From Spirochaetales bacterium (GTDB lineage Bacteria; Spirochaetota; Spirochaetia; SZUA-6; RPPD01): 64,000 nucleotides of DNA. The translations under genes and the position numbers were made by a program. The number at the start of each line of letters is the position of its first letter. Position 1 is the stretch's first letter. The notes beneath the pieces were generated by a model, which worked only from the letters and a program-made list of their open reading frames with translations, did not search any database and had not been told where the DNA came from. Below, one piece after another: positions 27,179 through 36,926 of the stretch. The stretch spans positions 1-64,000 of the forward strand of contig JAFGJO010000038.1 of NCBI GenBank assembly GCA_016929065.1, in the 5' to 3' direction.

Positions 27179-28291
27179 CTATTTCTCATATTCAAAATTC
27201 TTGGTGGAAGCAACGTCCCTGATGATCTCAATCACCGCAGAATCAAATGTAGACTCTTCACTGCGGTTTTTCATCTCGGCTTCAACATATTTTCTTCGTG
27301 CGGTGGACAGGTCATCAATCTGTTTCTGTATGTCATTCCGTTTTTTTGTCATTTCGGCAATATAGGCAGTGCGTTCTTTTTCATCCATATTTTTCATTTC
27401 CTCGGGAAGTTCTGCTTCATCGATGGTATTCATGTCCACTACGCCGTCTTTCACCGCATCGACAAGATCCCAGTGAGAATTGGAATATTGCTTTTTTGAT
27501 TTGGTAACCGTCCGCTGTACCGATGCTTCCGGGCTGGCGGCTGCAGCATTGGTATCCTGTTCCTCCTGCATCAGTTTCCCTTCCTCGCCGCGTGTTCCGT
27601 ATCCGATATATGTTTTGTTGAGTTCATCCCCCAGCCGGGCGATTTCCTTGTCCTGGGGCGCCTCAATATAGACGACAGCCTTGTTCTGATCGATGTTCAT
27701 GTAATGGCCGTCGGCGAGTTCTGCTCCGGCTTTCCAGTCAGTCCGGATTCCTTCATCAATATCGCCGCAATAAATGGTATTGATGATGATACCTTTTGAG
27801 ATGGCAAATTTACAGGATTGTCTATAATCCGTAGTGCCCTGGGTAAACTCTTCATTTCCGGCAATAAATATCACCTTGAGTGTTTTATTGTCTGAGCTCC
27901 ATTTCAGGTCTTTTGCTGCTTTGTCGATCACCATTCCGCAGTACTCATAGCCGCCGTTTGTTTTTAATGCAAACAATGCCTCTGACACTGCATCCAGGTC
28001 GGTGGTAAGTTCTGTAACCATCCGCATATACCCGTTTTCAGCAGGCAGGCTGTCCTGGCCGTATTCATACAATGCCACCTCAAGGGTTGGTGTTTCTCCA
28101 TTCTGTTTTGCCATGGCCATTTCATTGACAATTTTCCACAGTTGTGTTTTTGCCTGGTCAATGAGGCCGTCCATACTCCCGCTTGTATCCAGAAGGATTC
28201 CAAGCTGGATTTTTGGTTCTGCAGAAAGCGTGATTGCCCCGGCAAAACAGAAAAATACTGTCATGATAATCATGTTCTGAATTGTCTTCAT
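27179..28291 (-). CDS. Secreted VWA domain protein
   Basis: A 370-residue exported protein. After a signal peptide (ending about residue 24) comes a VWA domain with MIDAS (GILLDTSGSMDGLIDQAKTQ). Its conserved core VIFIAGNEEFTQG and cysteines near GGYEYCGM and INTIYCGD suggest a disulphide. The C-terminal third is a charged helical or coiled-coil part (EEMKNMDEKERTAYIAEMTK). ATG 28291 has GGAGG six bases before it, better than the ATG at 28321. It is first in the pair with the VIT/VWA gene. A phased TGTAAAA triplet repeat lies about 80 bases upstream. Confidence 0.82.
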   Translation of the reverse strand: MKTIQNMIIMTVFFCFAGAITLSAEPKIQLGILLDTSGSMDGLIDQAKTQLWKIVNEMAMAKQNGETPTLEVALYEYGQDSLPAENGYMRMVTELTTDLDAVSEALFALKTNGGYEYCGMVIDKAAKDLKWSSDNKTLKVIFIAGNEEFTQGTTDYRQSCKFAISKGIIINTIYCGDIDEGIRTDWKAGAELADGHYMNIDQNKAVVYIEAPQDKEIARLGDELNKTYIGYGTRGEEGKLMQEEQDTNAAAASPEASVQRTVTKSKKQYSNSHWDLVDAVKDGVVDMNTIDEAELPEEMKNMDEKERTAYIAEMTKKRNDIQKQIDDLSTARRKYVEAEMKNRSEESTFDSAVIEIIRDVASTKNFEYEK

Positions 28292-28368
28292 TATTTTCCT
28301 CCATACAGGTTTGGTTTTCATTACACGGGTAATTGTAGTGTTTTCGGGGTAGAGAAATGTCTGGATGG

Positions 28369-28398
28369 TGTAAAAGCTTGTAAAAAAATGTAAAAATG
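28369..28398. repeat. Three phased 10-bp TGTAAAA repeats upstream of the VWA pair
   Basis: TGTAAAAGCT, TGTAAAAAAA and TGTAAAAATG follow each other exactly every ten bases (28369, 28379, 28389). A-tracts in helical phase bend DNA or act as UP-element-like sites. They lie between the stop of the lipoprotein gene and the VWA gene start, on the upstream side of the latter. Confidence 0.55.
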
Positions 28399-28410
28399 AC
28401 AGCCTGGAAT

Positions 28411-29955
28411 TTATTTTGGTGTGCCGATGCGGGTGAATATCAGCGGGGCACCGCTGCTTTCCCGTATGCGGTATACATTTGTAGTCGCAGGCTTCAAGGT
28501 AATCGTCATTTCTGTGGCGGTCTCATTGTATTCGAGCATATACACACTATCTTCTATTGCAAGGCCATTGTCCTCTATTGATTTTAATGCGAGTACGGTT
28601 GCGTTGGATTCCTCCGATGAGGGCATGGAAAGGATTGCATACCCTCCTTGTTTGACCGTATTGTTTTTTTTCCATATAAAATGAGGATAGGAAAATGAGA
28701 GAATTCCGTTTTCTTCATTTGAATAATCTCCGTTCAGTATTGTCGGGGTCCCCATCATTTTTGGCGGCTGAAGTTTATTTTCCAGTTTTTCTGTCAACTC
28801 CGATGACCGAATGTATTTCCCGCCCCATTGGTCGTGGATCCATTGCTCTCCGGCGCGGTTGTCGGTGATCACCACGGAAAGTTGTGAGAGGGATGAGATT
28901 GATATGGTGAAGTTCGGTTTTATGGATTGCAGCATGGCATTTTCAGAATAGATCGTCAGGATATTATACAAACTGCGTCGTGAGTATTTCCAGTGGTAGA
29001 TTTCCTCGACATTTTTCGAGAAAAAAACAATTTCCTTTTGTATTGGATCAAATGAGACGATTTCAGGAAGAATTGCTCCCTGTTCATCAACCCGAAACCA
29101 TATCCCCCTGATGTAATCGGCAAACAATTCATCAGAATTGCTTTGAAACAGAACCTGCAGCTGGGATTCGCCGACTTCCTTCTGGGTGATTTTGTTTCTG
29201 GACACCAATTCATACCTGCCGATTCCGTACGAATAAGCATAGGTTTCTTTGATGGTGTCTGTATATTCATCTGTTTCCGGATTGATGCGGAAGAGTACAA
29301 TTGGAACACTTTTGCCGGAAGACGGCGCGGCGGTATAATATTCATATTCATCTGATGTGGAATTGTCAATAAGGTCGATGGTTCCGTCTGAGGACAGCTG
29401 GCAAATGGGAAAATACATAAGCCGCTCACTGTACAGTGAGACAATCTGATAAATATCCAGTGTCACATCGTTTGCCGAATTGATTCCGCTCGCTACAATT
29501 TCAAGTGTTCGGTCCCCATTAATATCCTGAAGATTCAGGCGGAAAGTTCTTAAGTTTACTGCGTGTGTATCTGTTTCCCATGAGCGTGTATAACTGTTGC
29601 GGCTGTTGTCGAAATCTGCAATGACAATCCTTATCGAGGAATTCGGATCCGAAAGGTCTTTGAGTGCAATCACCTGTTCTTCATGTGAATCATTATCGAG
29701 ATTGATATTCTGGACCTGAATGACCGTTTCATTCGCATTGAGCGTGATATCAGGACGCTGGCGAAGCCTTTCGGAATCATCATCTGTACTGTCCGCCAAG
29801 GGGGCCAGGTGGCTCTGGTCCTCGTTTGAATGCATGACAATTTTTACCGGATATTCGATCGCAGCTGAGCCAGACTCACTGCAGGTGAAGAAAGAACTGA
29901 GGAGTGCAAGAAGAATAATTACTCGCACAGCATGGGAGATTGGATGATAATGCAT
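28411..29955 (-). CDS. Large lipoprotein, possible pallilysin-related (Tp0751-like) protein
   Basis: A 514-residue probable lipoprotein (LLALLSSFFTCSE; lipobox Cys at about residue 25). It has acidic calcium-binding-like stretches (NINLDNDSHEEQVIALKDL; NLQDINGDRTLEIVASG) of the FG-GAP/dockerin style, then a beta-rich half. It begins six bases after the stop of the NrnA-like gene with no clear ribosome site, so reinitiation is likely. In T. pallidum the lipoprotein Tp0751 lies near cfpA beside a VWA protein; the relationship here is suggested by gene order and lipidation only. No HEXXH metalloprotease motif was seen. Confidence 0.55.
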   Translation of the reverse strand: MHYHPISHAVRVIILLALLSSFFTCSESGSAAIEYPVKIVMHSNEDQSHLAPLADSTDDDSERLRQRPDITLNANETVIQVQNINLDNDSHEEQVIALKDLSDPNSSIRIVIADFDNSRNSYTRSWETDTHAVNLRTFRLNLQDINGDRTLEIVASGINSANDVTLDIYQIVSLYSERLMYFPICQLSSDGTIDLIDNSTSDEYEYYTAAPSSGKSVPIVLFRINPETDEYTDTIKETYAYSYGIGRYELVSRNKITQKEVGESQLQVLFQSNSDELFADYIRGIWFRVDEQGAILPEIVSFDPIQKEIVFFSKNVEEIYHWKYSRRSLYNILTIYSENAMLQSIKPNFTISISSLSQLSVVITDNRAGEQWIHDQWGGKYIRSSELTEKLENKLQPPKMMGTPTILNGDYSNEENGILSFSYPHFIWKKNNTVKQGGYAILSMPSSEESNATVLALKSIEDNGLAIEDSVYMLEYNETATEMTITLKPATTNVYRIRESSGAPLIFTRIGTPK

Positions 29956-29961
29956 TATGTA

Positions 29962-30939
29962 TTAGTGAAAGTATTCTTTTACTTTGTCAAGTACCTTCTG
30001 GCGGACTGCAGCGATTGGCTCCCTGCATTTGAAGCCGGCAGCATTTTTATGGCCGCCGCCGCTGAAACTCCTGGCGATCTCGGCAACATCAATATCTCCT
30101 TTTGAGCGCAGCGAACAGCGCATCAGCCCCTCGAGGTCTTCCTTGAAAAAAATCGAGACACGGACTGCTTCCGCCTTGAGCGGAATGTTGATGATTTGAT
30201 CGGCTTCCTCGTATTTGCCGCCGGAATTGAGGATTGTCTCTTTGGTCATGATCTGTATTGCGATTGAATTGTTGTGCAGCAGCTCAAGAGTCGAGAGGAC
30301 TTTTGATTCAAGAATAACCGATGAGATGGAGTTGCATTCATATACTTTTGAATACACCAGATTCGGATTAACGCCGATCTGAACCATTTCAGTGGCAATT
30401 TGAAAGGTAAAGGCGCTCGTTTTTGGATAGACAAAAGAACCGGTGTCATACACGATTGCGGTAAAAAGGGCAATTGCAGTTTCATAATCAATTGAAACCG
30501 CCATTTCCCTGAATATATGATAGAGGATTTCGGCAGTTGAGGAGGCGTTTTTCTGCACCAGGTTTCCGGACTGGATATCTATCTCGATATCATGGTGATC
30601 AATAATGAAGTACTCACTGACTTCCGGAAGCACGAGTTCTGCCACCTTGCCGATATTGTTGGTGTCGTTGGTATCAAGGATGATCAGGGCATATTCATTC
30701 AGGTCTTTTGGAAGTTGGCTTTTTGACCGGAGTGTCGTGACCTTTCTGTCTGCATCAACGAACATAAATTTCCGGGGAATAGGGTCGGAATTGAAAATAT
30801 GAACGGTTTTTCCCAGCTGGGCAAGGATTCGTCCCATGGCGCATTCTGAACCGATTGCATCCCCGTCAGGTGTTTCATGTGCAGTAAGAATGAATTTGTC
30901 ATGAGACCGGATAAATTCGACAATAGGCTGGAGAACCAT
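29962..30939 (-). CDS. DHH-family phosphoesterase (NrnA-like oligoribonuclease/pAp phosphatase)
   Basis: A 325-residue enzyme that trims short RNA ends and probably dephosphorylates pAp. It has the DHH motif (YFIIDHHDIEI), an N-terminal metal motif (ILTAHETPDGDAIGSE), a second acidic motif (LIILDTNDTNN) and the DHHA1 nucleotide-binding end (SFSGGGHKNAAGFKC). The length fits NrnA. I choose ATG 30939 (AAGAAAGG just upstream), because the upstream extension to 31050 lies inside the preceding gene. It starts 16 bases after the GlgC-like gene ends. Confidence 0.88.
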   Translation of the reverse strand: MVLQPIVEFIRSHDKFILTAHETPDGDAIGSECAMGRILAQLGKTVHIFNSDPIPRKFMFVDADRKVTTLRSKSQLPKDLNEYALIILDTNDTNNIGKVAELVLPEVSEYFIIDHHDIEIDIQSGNLVQKNASSTAEILYHIFREMAVSIDYETAIALFTAIVYDTGSFVYPKTSAFTFQIATEMVQIGVNPNLVYSKVYECNSISSVILESKVLSTLELLHNNSIAIQIMTKETILNSGGKYEEADQIINIPLKAEAVRVSIFFKEDLEGLMRCSLRSKGDIDVAEIARSFSGGGHKNAAGFKCREPIAAVRQKVLDKVKEYFH

Positions 30940-30955
30940 GCCTTTCTTGGGGATG

Positions 30956-32095
30956 TTATGTTTCAATACACATGCCTTTCTTGACAACTTTATTATAGCG
31001 CGAAAATGCTTCCATTGAAAGGTTGGGCCCAATATAACAGGCGGCATCAATGACCGTGCCTTCCGGGATCTGGGGATTTAATCCGAGCACCGTGACCCCG
31101 TCATAAATATCCATGGGATATTTTGTATTTGCCGTTTTTTTCGATAAAGAACCTATCCGGGCATTATTCCGGATGTTGTATGATTCGGAGAACGAGCCTT
31201 TTGCATAGGGGAAGAGCACTGCATTTTCAATTTTCGTGTCGGGGCCGATTTTGTTGTTGCTCATTACCACCGAGTTCTCCACGACGGCTCCCTTTGCAAT
31301 TACCACGCCGGGAAAAATAACCGAATTGATCACGGTCCCGTATATCTCTGCTCCGGCGGCAATGAATGCGTTTTTCACTTCTCCGGTTTCCCCGATATAG
31401 GATTCTGCATGCGGACTGGCGAGAAAGGAAAATTGTTCTGCTATTTGATTATATTCTCCGGAGTCTGCAGCTTCAAGGAGAAATTTGTGTGCCGAGTAAA
31501 GGTCGATGGAATGACGGTGAAAAAAAACTCTCCCTGGAACGTCCTCTATGGTTTCAAACTCGGTAGAAAGGTGTTTGAACAGAATCTGCTGAAACGTTTT
31601 TTCTGTATCCTGCACTGTTTCGGATTTTTGTGCGATTGCAAGGAGTTTTTTCCGGGTTACCACAAACATATCCAATGGTGTCATCTCGACTGATATCCTC
31701 GCCAGATCAGCATGCTGCTTTTTCAGCATCGATTGAAGCTGGTTTTTTTTGAAAAGAAAGGCATGTGCGGTTCCTCCGATGATGAATATATCGCTTTTCA
31801 TCTGTTTTATCCACGAAATGAATCCGTTCCTGTCCTCGTGATTCATGAGGAGTTCGACATTGTTTTTGACTTTCCAGCGGTGGATAGTCTTCTGCAGTTC
31901 AGTGAAATGGGGTTCGGGGGTAAAAAAATACAGGGGCTGTTTTTCTGTGAGACCCACGAGGTTGCTGACAAGGACGTCGGCAAAGAAAAAGTTTCCCCAA
32001 AAGGGGAAACTGCCTGAGGGAACATCGGTTGTATACCCCGGAATTCCTTTTTCGAATCCGGTTTCAAATAAAAGACATGTACACCGTTTCATCAT
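30956..32095 (-). CDS. GlgC-like nucleotidyltransferase-fold protein with degenerate active site
   Basis: A 379-residue protein aligned in layout with ADP-glucose pyrophosphorylase: a Rossmann-like N-domain, then a left-handed beta-helix tail (IYGTVINSVIFPGVVIAKGA; VVMSNNKIGPDTKIENAVLF). The family start LLAGGRGTRL...KPAVPFGGKYR reads LLFETGFEKGI...SGSFPFWGNFF here. The glycine-rich loop, its Arg and the Lys before the PFGG motif are gone. It is therefore probably not an active adenylyltransferase; a regulatory or structural role, as proposed for GlgD-type partners, is possible. It overlaps the upstream VWA gene stop (ATGATG). Confidence 0.7.
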   Translation of the reverse strand: MMKRCTCLLFETGFEKGIPGYTTDVPSGSFPFWGNFFFADVLVSNLVGLTEKQPLYFFTPEPHFTELQKTIHRWKVKNNVELLMNHEDRNGFISWIKQMKSDIFIIGGTAHAFLFKKNQLQSMLKKQHADLARISVEMTPLDMFVVTRKKLLAIAQKSETVQDTEKTFQQILFKHLSTEFETIEDVPGRVFFHRHSIDLYSAHKFLLEAADSGEYNQIAEQFSFLASPHAESYIGETGEVKNAFIAAGAEIYGTVINSVIFPGVVIAKGAVVENSVVMSNNKIGPDTKIENAVLFPYAKGSFSESYNIRNNARIGSLSKKTANTKYPMDIYDGVTVLGLNPQIPEGTVIDAACYIGPNLSMEAFSRYNKVVKKGMCIET

Positions 32096-33492
32096 ACCTG
32101 CAGGAATGTAATATGAAAAAGAGCGCCTTTCTCTGATTTCAGGGTGATCTGATGGCCGATCATGTTCTGCCGTTCACGTTTGAACCCGATGATAAATTTT
32201 TCTTTCAGCGGTTCAAAGGTGATGTTGTTTTTGATTCCGGCGATCCGGCCGTAACTGCGCATGGACCGGGTTTTGACCACGCTGATATAGCCCATGCTTT
32301 CATTTAGATACAGGTGATTCCCCTCGCCGAGCGAGAAAATATCCATCCCTTTTTTCAAGGGCTGTTCCTCGACAAGAACACGGAACTTGACGCCTCTGGA
32401 ACCGATAAATTTGATGATAAAAAATACCCCCAGAGCGAGCAGGGCAAGAACAGCGATGATAAGCAGAATCAATAACCAGGGATAGTTTTCAAAAAAGCTG
32501 TTGATATGTACCCGCAGTGAAAAAACATTCGGGGTAAATTGATTTTCACCCTCGAAAATAACGGAAACATCTGTCTGGTAATCACCGGGCTCCAGGGTGA
32601 GCGGAAAGGACAGGGGGAGGACTACAGTTTCTGATCCATCTTTGGGCATACTGTACTCCTGCTGCTTTTCAAGCACATCGGTTTCCGTGATGCCGTAACC
32701 GCTGATTCTTGCTTCTTTTACCTGGAGCAGCTGGTCGGCAGAAAATCCCTGACTTTTGAGTTCAAGGGAAATTTCGGCTTTGCCTGAATCAGGTACTGAA
32801 ATGAGCTCCGGCCGCTGGGAAAGAATGATGGTTCCCCGGAATTCATCAATTGTTCCTTCCAGTTCCTGTTCTGTCGGGGTATCGGAAACCGATTTGTACG
32901 TACCGCCAAGCTTTTCGGTGAAAAACCTTGTGGCTTCGGATTCGCCGATCTCTATGACAAACAGTTTCCAGCCCTGTTTTGCAAAGGGGGTCGCCATATC
33001 AAGGAGCCGGTGGCTGAAGGTGCCGTCCGGAGAGTAGTACTTGCTGGTTTTCGGCGCTTCCTGAATTCCATCTGTCACCAGAAGGATTACCTTTGGGCGA
33101 TCCGAACTGGTTAATGAAGTAATTTCACGTTGTGCAACATCGAGTGCATTCCCTATATCGGTATGGGTTTGCCCGGGATTGGTGAAAATAGAAGAAATGA
33201 TATTCCCTGCTTTCGCCCGGTCAGCTTCCGATGCAATTTCAAAGGAATTCAAAAGTTCTGCCTGGCCATAAAAGTTGACAATTATCAAAAAATCTCCAAT
33301 TTGAACATTTTCTGGACCAAGAATTGAGGTTTCGACATACTGTTTTACCGGTTCTATTTTGTCAATCATGGACAAAGATTTGTCAATAACCAGAATGATG
33401 TCTGCGTTTGGCCGTTCATCGGCAAAATTTGATGAAAACGGGATGATGAACATGGAAAGGATTATAAGAAGTGTCAGGTGTCTTTTTTTCAT
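32092..33492 (-). CDS. Membrane-anchored VWA protein (Tp0750-like by position)
   Basis: A 466-residue protein. A signal peptide (about 1-24; ends SSNFADE) is followed by a VWA domain (about 30-210; DIILVIDKSLSMIDKIEPVK; the MIDAS DxSxS is intact). An Ig-like periplasmic part (about 230-370) and one membrane helix (about 375-400, WLLILLIIAVLALLALGVFF) lead to a cytoplasmic tail. ATG 33492, with GGGAGG before it, begins a clean signal, unlike the ATG at 33579. It is first in a tight block with the GlgC-like, NrnA-like and lipoprotein genes. T. pallidum has a VWA protein, Tp0750, near cfpA. Confidence 0.8.
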   Translation of the reverse strand: MKKRHLTLLIILSMFIIPFSSNFADERPNADIILVIDKSLSMIDKIEPVKQYVETSILGPENVQIGDFLIIVNFYGQAELLNSFEIASEADRAKAGNIISSIFTNPGQTHTDIGNALDVAQREITSLTSSDRPKVILLVTDGIQEAPKTSKYYSPDGTFSHRLLDMATPFAKQGWKLFVIEIGESEATRFFTEKLGGTYKSVSDTPTEQELEGTIDEFRGTIILSQRPELISVPDSGKAEISLELKSQGFSADQLLQVKEARISGYGITETDVLEKQQEYSMPKDGSETVVLPLSFPLTLEPGDYQTDVSVIFEGENQFTPNVFSLRVHINSFFENYPWLLILLIIAVLALLALGVFFIIKFIGSRGVKFRVLVEEQPLKKGMDIFSLGEGNHLYLNESMGYISVVKTRSMRSYGRIAGIKNNITFEPLKEKFIIGFKRERQNMIGHQITLKSEKGALFHITFLQV

Positions 33493-33722
33493 AGACCAGC
33501 CTCCCTTTTGATAAATACTTTTTTCCGGTATATAATTGAAAAGAAAACAGTATATACCGGATGCATATTGTGTTTGCATTCGAATGAACGTCTGACGACC
33601 GAGTCATCCGTTTATTTCGGTTTTTTTTTAAAAACACCGGGGGAAAAAAAGTCCCTCTGGTTTATATATCTATATTGAAGTATATTCAGATTAATTGGAA
33701 GTGAAAAAAAAAAAAAAGTTAC

Positions 33723-33760
33723 TTTACATTTTCCTAGGAATGTGAATAATTTAATGTAAA
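33723..33760 (+). promoter_or_regulatory. Candidate cfpA promoter with nested dyads
   Basis: TTTACA (33723-33728) and AATAAT (33745-33750) are 16 bases apart. The perfect palindrome TTCCTAGGAA lies in the spacer, and TTTACATT pairs with AATGTAAA (33753-33760) across it. Either could be an operator. An A-run (about 33705-33718) lies just upstream, like an UP element. cfpA starts at 33784 after AAAGGAGAG. Confidence 0.45.
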
Positions 33761-33783
33761 TATCACTGCAAAGGAGAGCAATT

Positions 33784-35808
33784 ATGGGAAGTGTAGACCT
33801 ACCGAAAAGCCCTAATGTGTTTCATCCTGAAAAACCAAGCGCAGTAGGTTCTAGGAACTCACTGGCTCAGGAATTCAGGGACCAGCAGGCAGAAGTAGAT
33901 CTCCTTTTAAGCGAAGAAGTAGATAAAGTGATGAACCACATCACATCGAAGCTTCCGAGAGATGTACTTGAGCGCCTGGATGTCATGGGCGGTTTAAAGG
34001 AGAAGCTATATAATTATTTCAACCAGAACTATCAAAACATGTTCAACCGTTTTGTAGTTACATCAGAAGATGAAATGGTTAAAAAAGTCCGTAACTTTAT
34101 CGACAAGGAAGAACTGAAAACCCTTGCCAGATATACACCGAAAGAGATTGCAGCTTTGCTCGATCAAATCGGCGGAATGGACAAATTTAACACTGGTGAA
34201 ATAGAGAAATCGATCGTTAACATGTACGGTCACTTACAGGGACATGTACAGCGTGGTATTAATGATCTTGAAAACCTCACCAACTCACTGCTCAGACAAA
34301 AAACTGATGTCGGTGCGTTTATCCGGGGTGAAAATGCCTATTCTGTTGTGAAATGTTCGTTCAAAGACAACATTCGCAGACCAAAAAATGTTTCAGATGT
34401 CAAATTGTCTGTGAACATTCTCGATTCTGAACTGATCAGCCCGATCTTCCATTATCAGGTTACTGTTGAGTACATTATAAAAGATCTCATTTCAAAGAAT
34501 ATTATGGATATTCTGGACAAGGAAATCGAAAAACTCAAAGACCAGATTATTGATGAAGGCCGGGAAGAAATGAACGATTCTGAGATCCTCTTTGAAAAAA
34601 TGCGTCGTGTAGCAAACTACACCTCCGATGACAAAGATGACCCAAAATCAAAACGGTATACATTCTTTGCGAAATCACTCATCGACAAAATTGAAGGACT
34701 TCGTGCAGAAATCGATCCTTCTGAATACGATGCACTGAACATTCGTGAAAACCTGAAAAAGATTATTGATATCGAAAACATCCGTAACCGCGGATTCAAC
34801 ACAGCAGTCAATTCAATTACTTCTATTCTTGATACATCAAAGATGGGATATCAGTTTATTGAAAACCTGAAGAACGCACGTGAACTTCGCATTAAAGAAT
34901 ACGAAGATACCGATACAGCAGCTCTTCCGGATGAACGCTATGCAATTCGGTTGAAATATTACGATCAGGCCCAGCTTGACAATGAACGCATTGCGTATGA
35001 CCGTCAGCTGAAATCATTTGAGATTGAAGTGCAGCATCTGTGGGACGTTCTGGAAATGGTTTATGAAGACTCAAAATTCCTTAAAGGAATTGTGGACTTC
35101 AAAGATCTTGCAAAACGCCAGAAAAACAAGATCCGCAGAAAGATCAAAGCTGTCACCGGTGAGCCTTTGTACGAGGCGATGGAAAAGAGCTGGGATGAAA
35201 TCTCCTATATCCGGCCGGAAGAAACTCAAATTGAAACAATGAACCGGACATATCTCCATGAAAAAGACAAGATCAAGCGCCGGATTATTTTAATGAAAGA
35301 AAAACTTCAGAGTATCTATGGATACCGCTATCCGATTAAACGCCGGGTAATGGAAGAACGCCTTTCACGGTTGGAATCAGATTTTATGGGTTTTGATTAC
35401 CTGATCAATCCGTATCATATCCAGCCGGGCCTTCTGCTTGATGTTGATATTGTATCAATCAAGAGAAAGAAAGCCACATTGGACGGAATGGCAAACGTAT
35501 TGAATGAATTCCTCCATGGTGTATCAAAAGGCTTCCAGGATGCAGCGTTTGCTTCATTCTCACGCCGACGGTCAACGGTTCGTGATGACATTGCACAGTC
35601 ATTTGCGACACAGCCGGTTGGTGAAGAAGGTGAAGCGGGCCAGGAATCTGAATATCTGGATATGCTGAGTGCAGCACAGCCGGTCGCCAAGAGTGCACCG
35701 CGGAGAACACGCTCAACTTCCAAGGGAAAGGGAGTCGTTGATTCTTCGAAAAGAGGCCGGGGGAGAAAACCCCGGGGCTCACGTGGCGGCGGATTAAGAG
35801 AAATATAA
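33784..35808 (+). CDS. cfpA: Cytoplasmic filament protein A
   Basis: A 674-residue protein, close in length to the roughly 678-residue treponemal CfpA, which forms ribbon-like filaments under the inner membrane and supports cell division. It has no signal peptide or membrane segment. The sequence is strongly helical and charged ([40 protein letters not shown]). The last 40 residues are basic ([21 protein letters not shown]), perhaps for nucleic acid or membrane contact. Strong ribosome site AAAGGAGAG. A terminator follows the stop, and the downstream linker-protein gene begins 77 bases later. Function is from treponeme literature, not shown here. Confidence 0.9.
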   Translation: MGSVDLPKSPNVFHPEKPSAVGSRNSLAQEFRDQQAEVDLLLSEEVDKVMNHITSKLPRDVLERLDVMGGLKEKLYNYFNQNYQNMFNRFVVTSEDEMVKKVRNFIDKEELKTLARYTPKEIAALLDQIGGMDKFNTGEIEKSIVNMYGHLQGHVQRGINDLENLTNSLLRQKTDVGAFIRGENAYSVVKCSFKDNIRRPKNVSDVKLSVNILDSELISPIFHYQVTVEYIIKDLISKNIMDILDKEIEKLKDQIIDEGREEMNDSEILFEKMRRVANYTSDDKDDPKSKRYTFFAKSLIDKIEGLRAEIDPSEYDALNIRENLKKIIDIENIRNRGFNTAVNSITSILDTSKMGYQFIENLKNARELRIKEYEDTDTAALPDERYAIRLKYYDQAQLDNERIAYDRQLKSFEIEVQHLWDVLEMVYEDSKFLKGIVDFKDLAKRQKNKIRRKIKAVTGEPLYEAMEKSWDEISYIRPEETQIETMNRTYLHEKDKIKRRIILMKEKLQSIYGYRYPIKRRVMEERLSRLESDFMGFDYLINPYHIQPGLLLDVDIVSIKRKKATLDGMANVLNEFLHGVSKGFQDAAFASFSRRRSTVRDDIAQSFATQPVGEEGEAGQESEYLDMLSAAQPVAKSAPRRTRSTSKGKGVVDSSKRGRGRKPRGSRGGGLREI

Positions 35809-35826
35809 AATATTATCCTTTTATAA

Positions 35827-35855
35827 AAGGTGACCCCAAAAGGGTCACCTTTTGA
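35827..35855 (+). terminator. Intrinsic terminator after cfpA
   Basis: Stem GGTGACCC (35831-35838) pairs with GGGTCACC (35844-35851) around CAAAA, with AAAA before and TTTT after. It could end the cfpA transcript or act as a partial stop before the linker-protein gene. Confidence 0.85.
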
Positions 35856-35885
35856 ATTTTTCCTGTATGGTAGAAAGGAAGATCA

Positions 35886-36902
35886 ATGGCAAGCATATTG
35901 AATGAGGTAGAAATCCTGGGTCGGCGTGAAACCTTTAATATGATTGTAAATCATGTGAAAACGGTCATCGAGATCGTGGATACTATTGATGGTTATTATA
36001 ACATTGCTGATGTGATCAATGACCTTATCGGTGAGGAGAGACTGCAGAGCGGACAGGTGAATCCGATTATCAATTCTCTGCTTGTCGATAAATACAATTA
36101 TTCAGTCGAATCGGTAAATCTTGACAAAAATATGTCATCATTTGACCAGATTTCAGATGAGATGGCAAAATGGAATGCGGTGGATATGGTTTTAATTTAT
36201 TTTCACCCTGAACTCGGCATTTCAGTAATCAACCCGAAGCGTCTTGAAAGCTGGCAGGCAATACAGAATTTGAAGCGGTATGAGCTGGTCAATATTTTTG
36301 TCGGCGGCGTAAAGGGCGATATTGACGGCAGTATCAAGGATCTGGCAATTACCCGTTGTATCGAGCTGCTCAATCTTGGCAAACCCAAGCCGTCTCCCTC
36401 CCTGAACAAAGGCCCGTACAAGGTCAGGGAAATTAAAAAGCAGAAAGTTCAGGAAGAAAAACCAGCCAAACCCGTTAAAGAGAAAAAAGCAAAGAAATCA
36501 GCTTCGGCAGCCGCACCGGTGAAGGCCGTTAAAAAAAAGACAGCTGCTCCTTCTGAAGCAGGTACCGGCAAGAAACGGATGACACCCTTTTATTCAATAC
36601 CGGTCACCAACGAACTGTTTCATAACGGGAATGTTGAAGCCTGGAAGAAGATTATCGAAAGCTATACCACCAAATATGCAGACCTGGATGTATACATCTT
36701 CTATGAAGGTGAACGTATTCATGATATCAACACCCTGTTTAAATGGGGCAAAGTAAAACATGGAAGCTCAATCCTCATCGCGGTGGCGGGGAATGATATT
36801 CAGGATGTTGCCAAGCTTCAGCGTTATCTCAAACAGGGCGCAAGCCACATGTTTGAAGCTTTTTTACGATTTCCAGTAAATCATATTCTTAATCTTTTTT
36901 AG
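35886..36902 (+). CDS. Hypothetical protein with Lys/Ala-rich linker, cfpA-ppdK interval (Tp0747-like by position)
   Basis: A 338-residue cytoplasmic protein, unrecognised. Residues 1-175 form a folded part (EVEILGRRETFNMIVNHVKT; MVLIYFHPELGISVINPKRL). Residues about 180-235 are a low-complexity Lys/Ala/Pro linker (EKPAKPVKEKKAKKSASAAA). The C-terminal 100 residues fold again (AWKKIIESYTTKYADLDVYI). The linker suggests two modules held flexibly, perhaps scaffolding. It sits between cfpA and the PPDK-like gene, 24 bases before the latter; T. pallidum has an uncharacterised gene in this position. Confidence 0.7.
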   Translation: MASILNEVEILGRRETFNMIVNHVKTVIEIVDTIDGYYNIADVINDLIGEERLQSGQVNPIINSLLVDKYNYSVESVNLDKNMSSFDQISDEMAKWNAVDMVLIYFHPELGISVINPKRLESWQAIQNLKRYELVNIFVGGVKGDIDGSIKDLAITRCIELLNLGKPKPSPSLNKGPYKVREIKKQKVQEEKPAKPVKEKKAKKSASAAAPVKAVKKKTAAPSEAGTGKKRMTPFYSIPVTNELFHNGNVEAWKKIIESYTTKYADLDVYIFYEGERIHDINTLFKWGKVKHGSSILIAVAGNDIQDVAKLQRYLKQGASHMFEAFLRFPVNHILNLF

Positions 36903-36926
36903 TCTCAAAGAGTCAGGGGAAGAATA

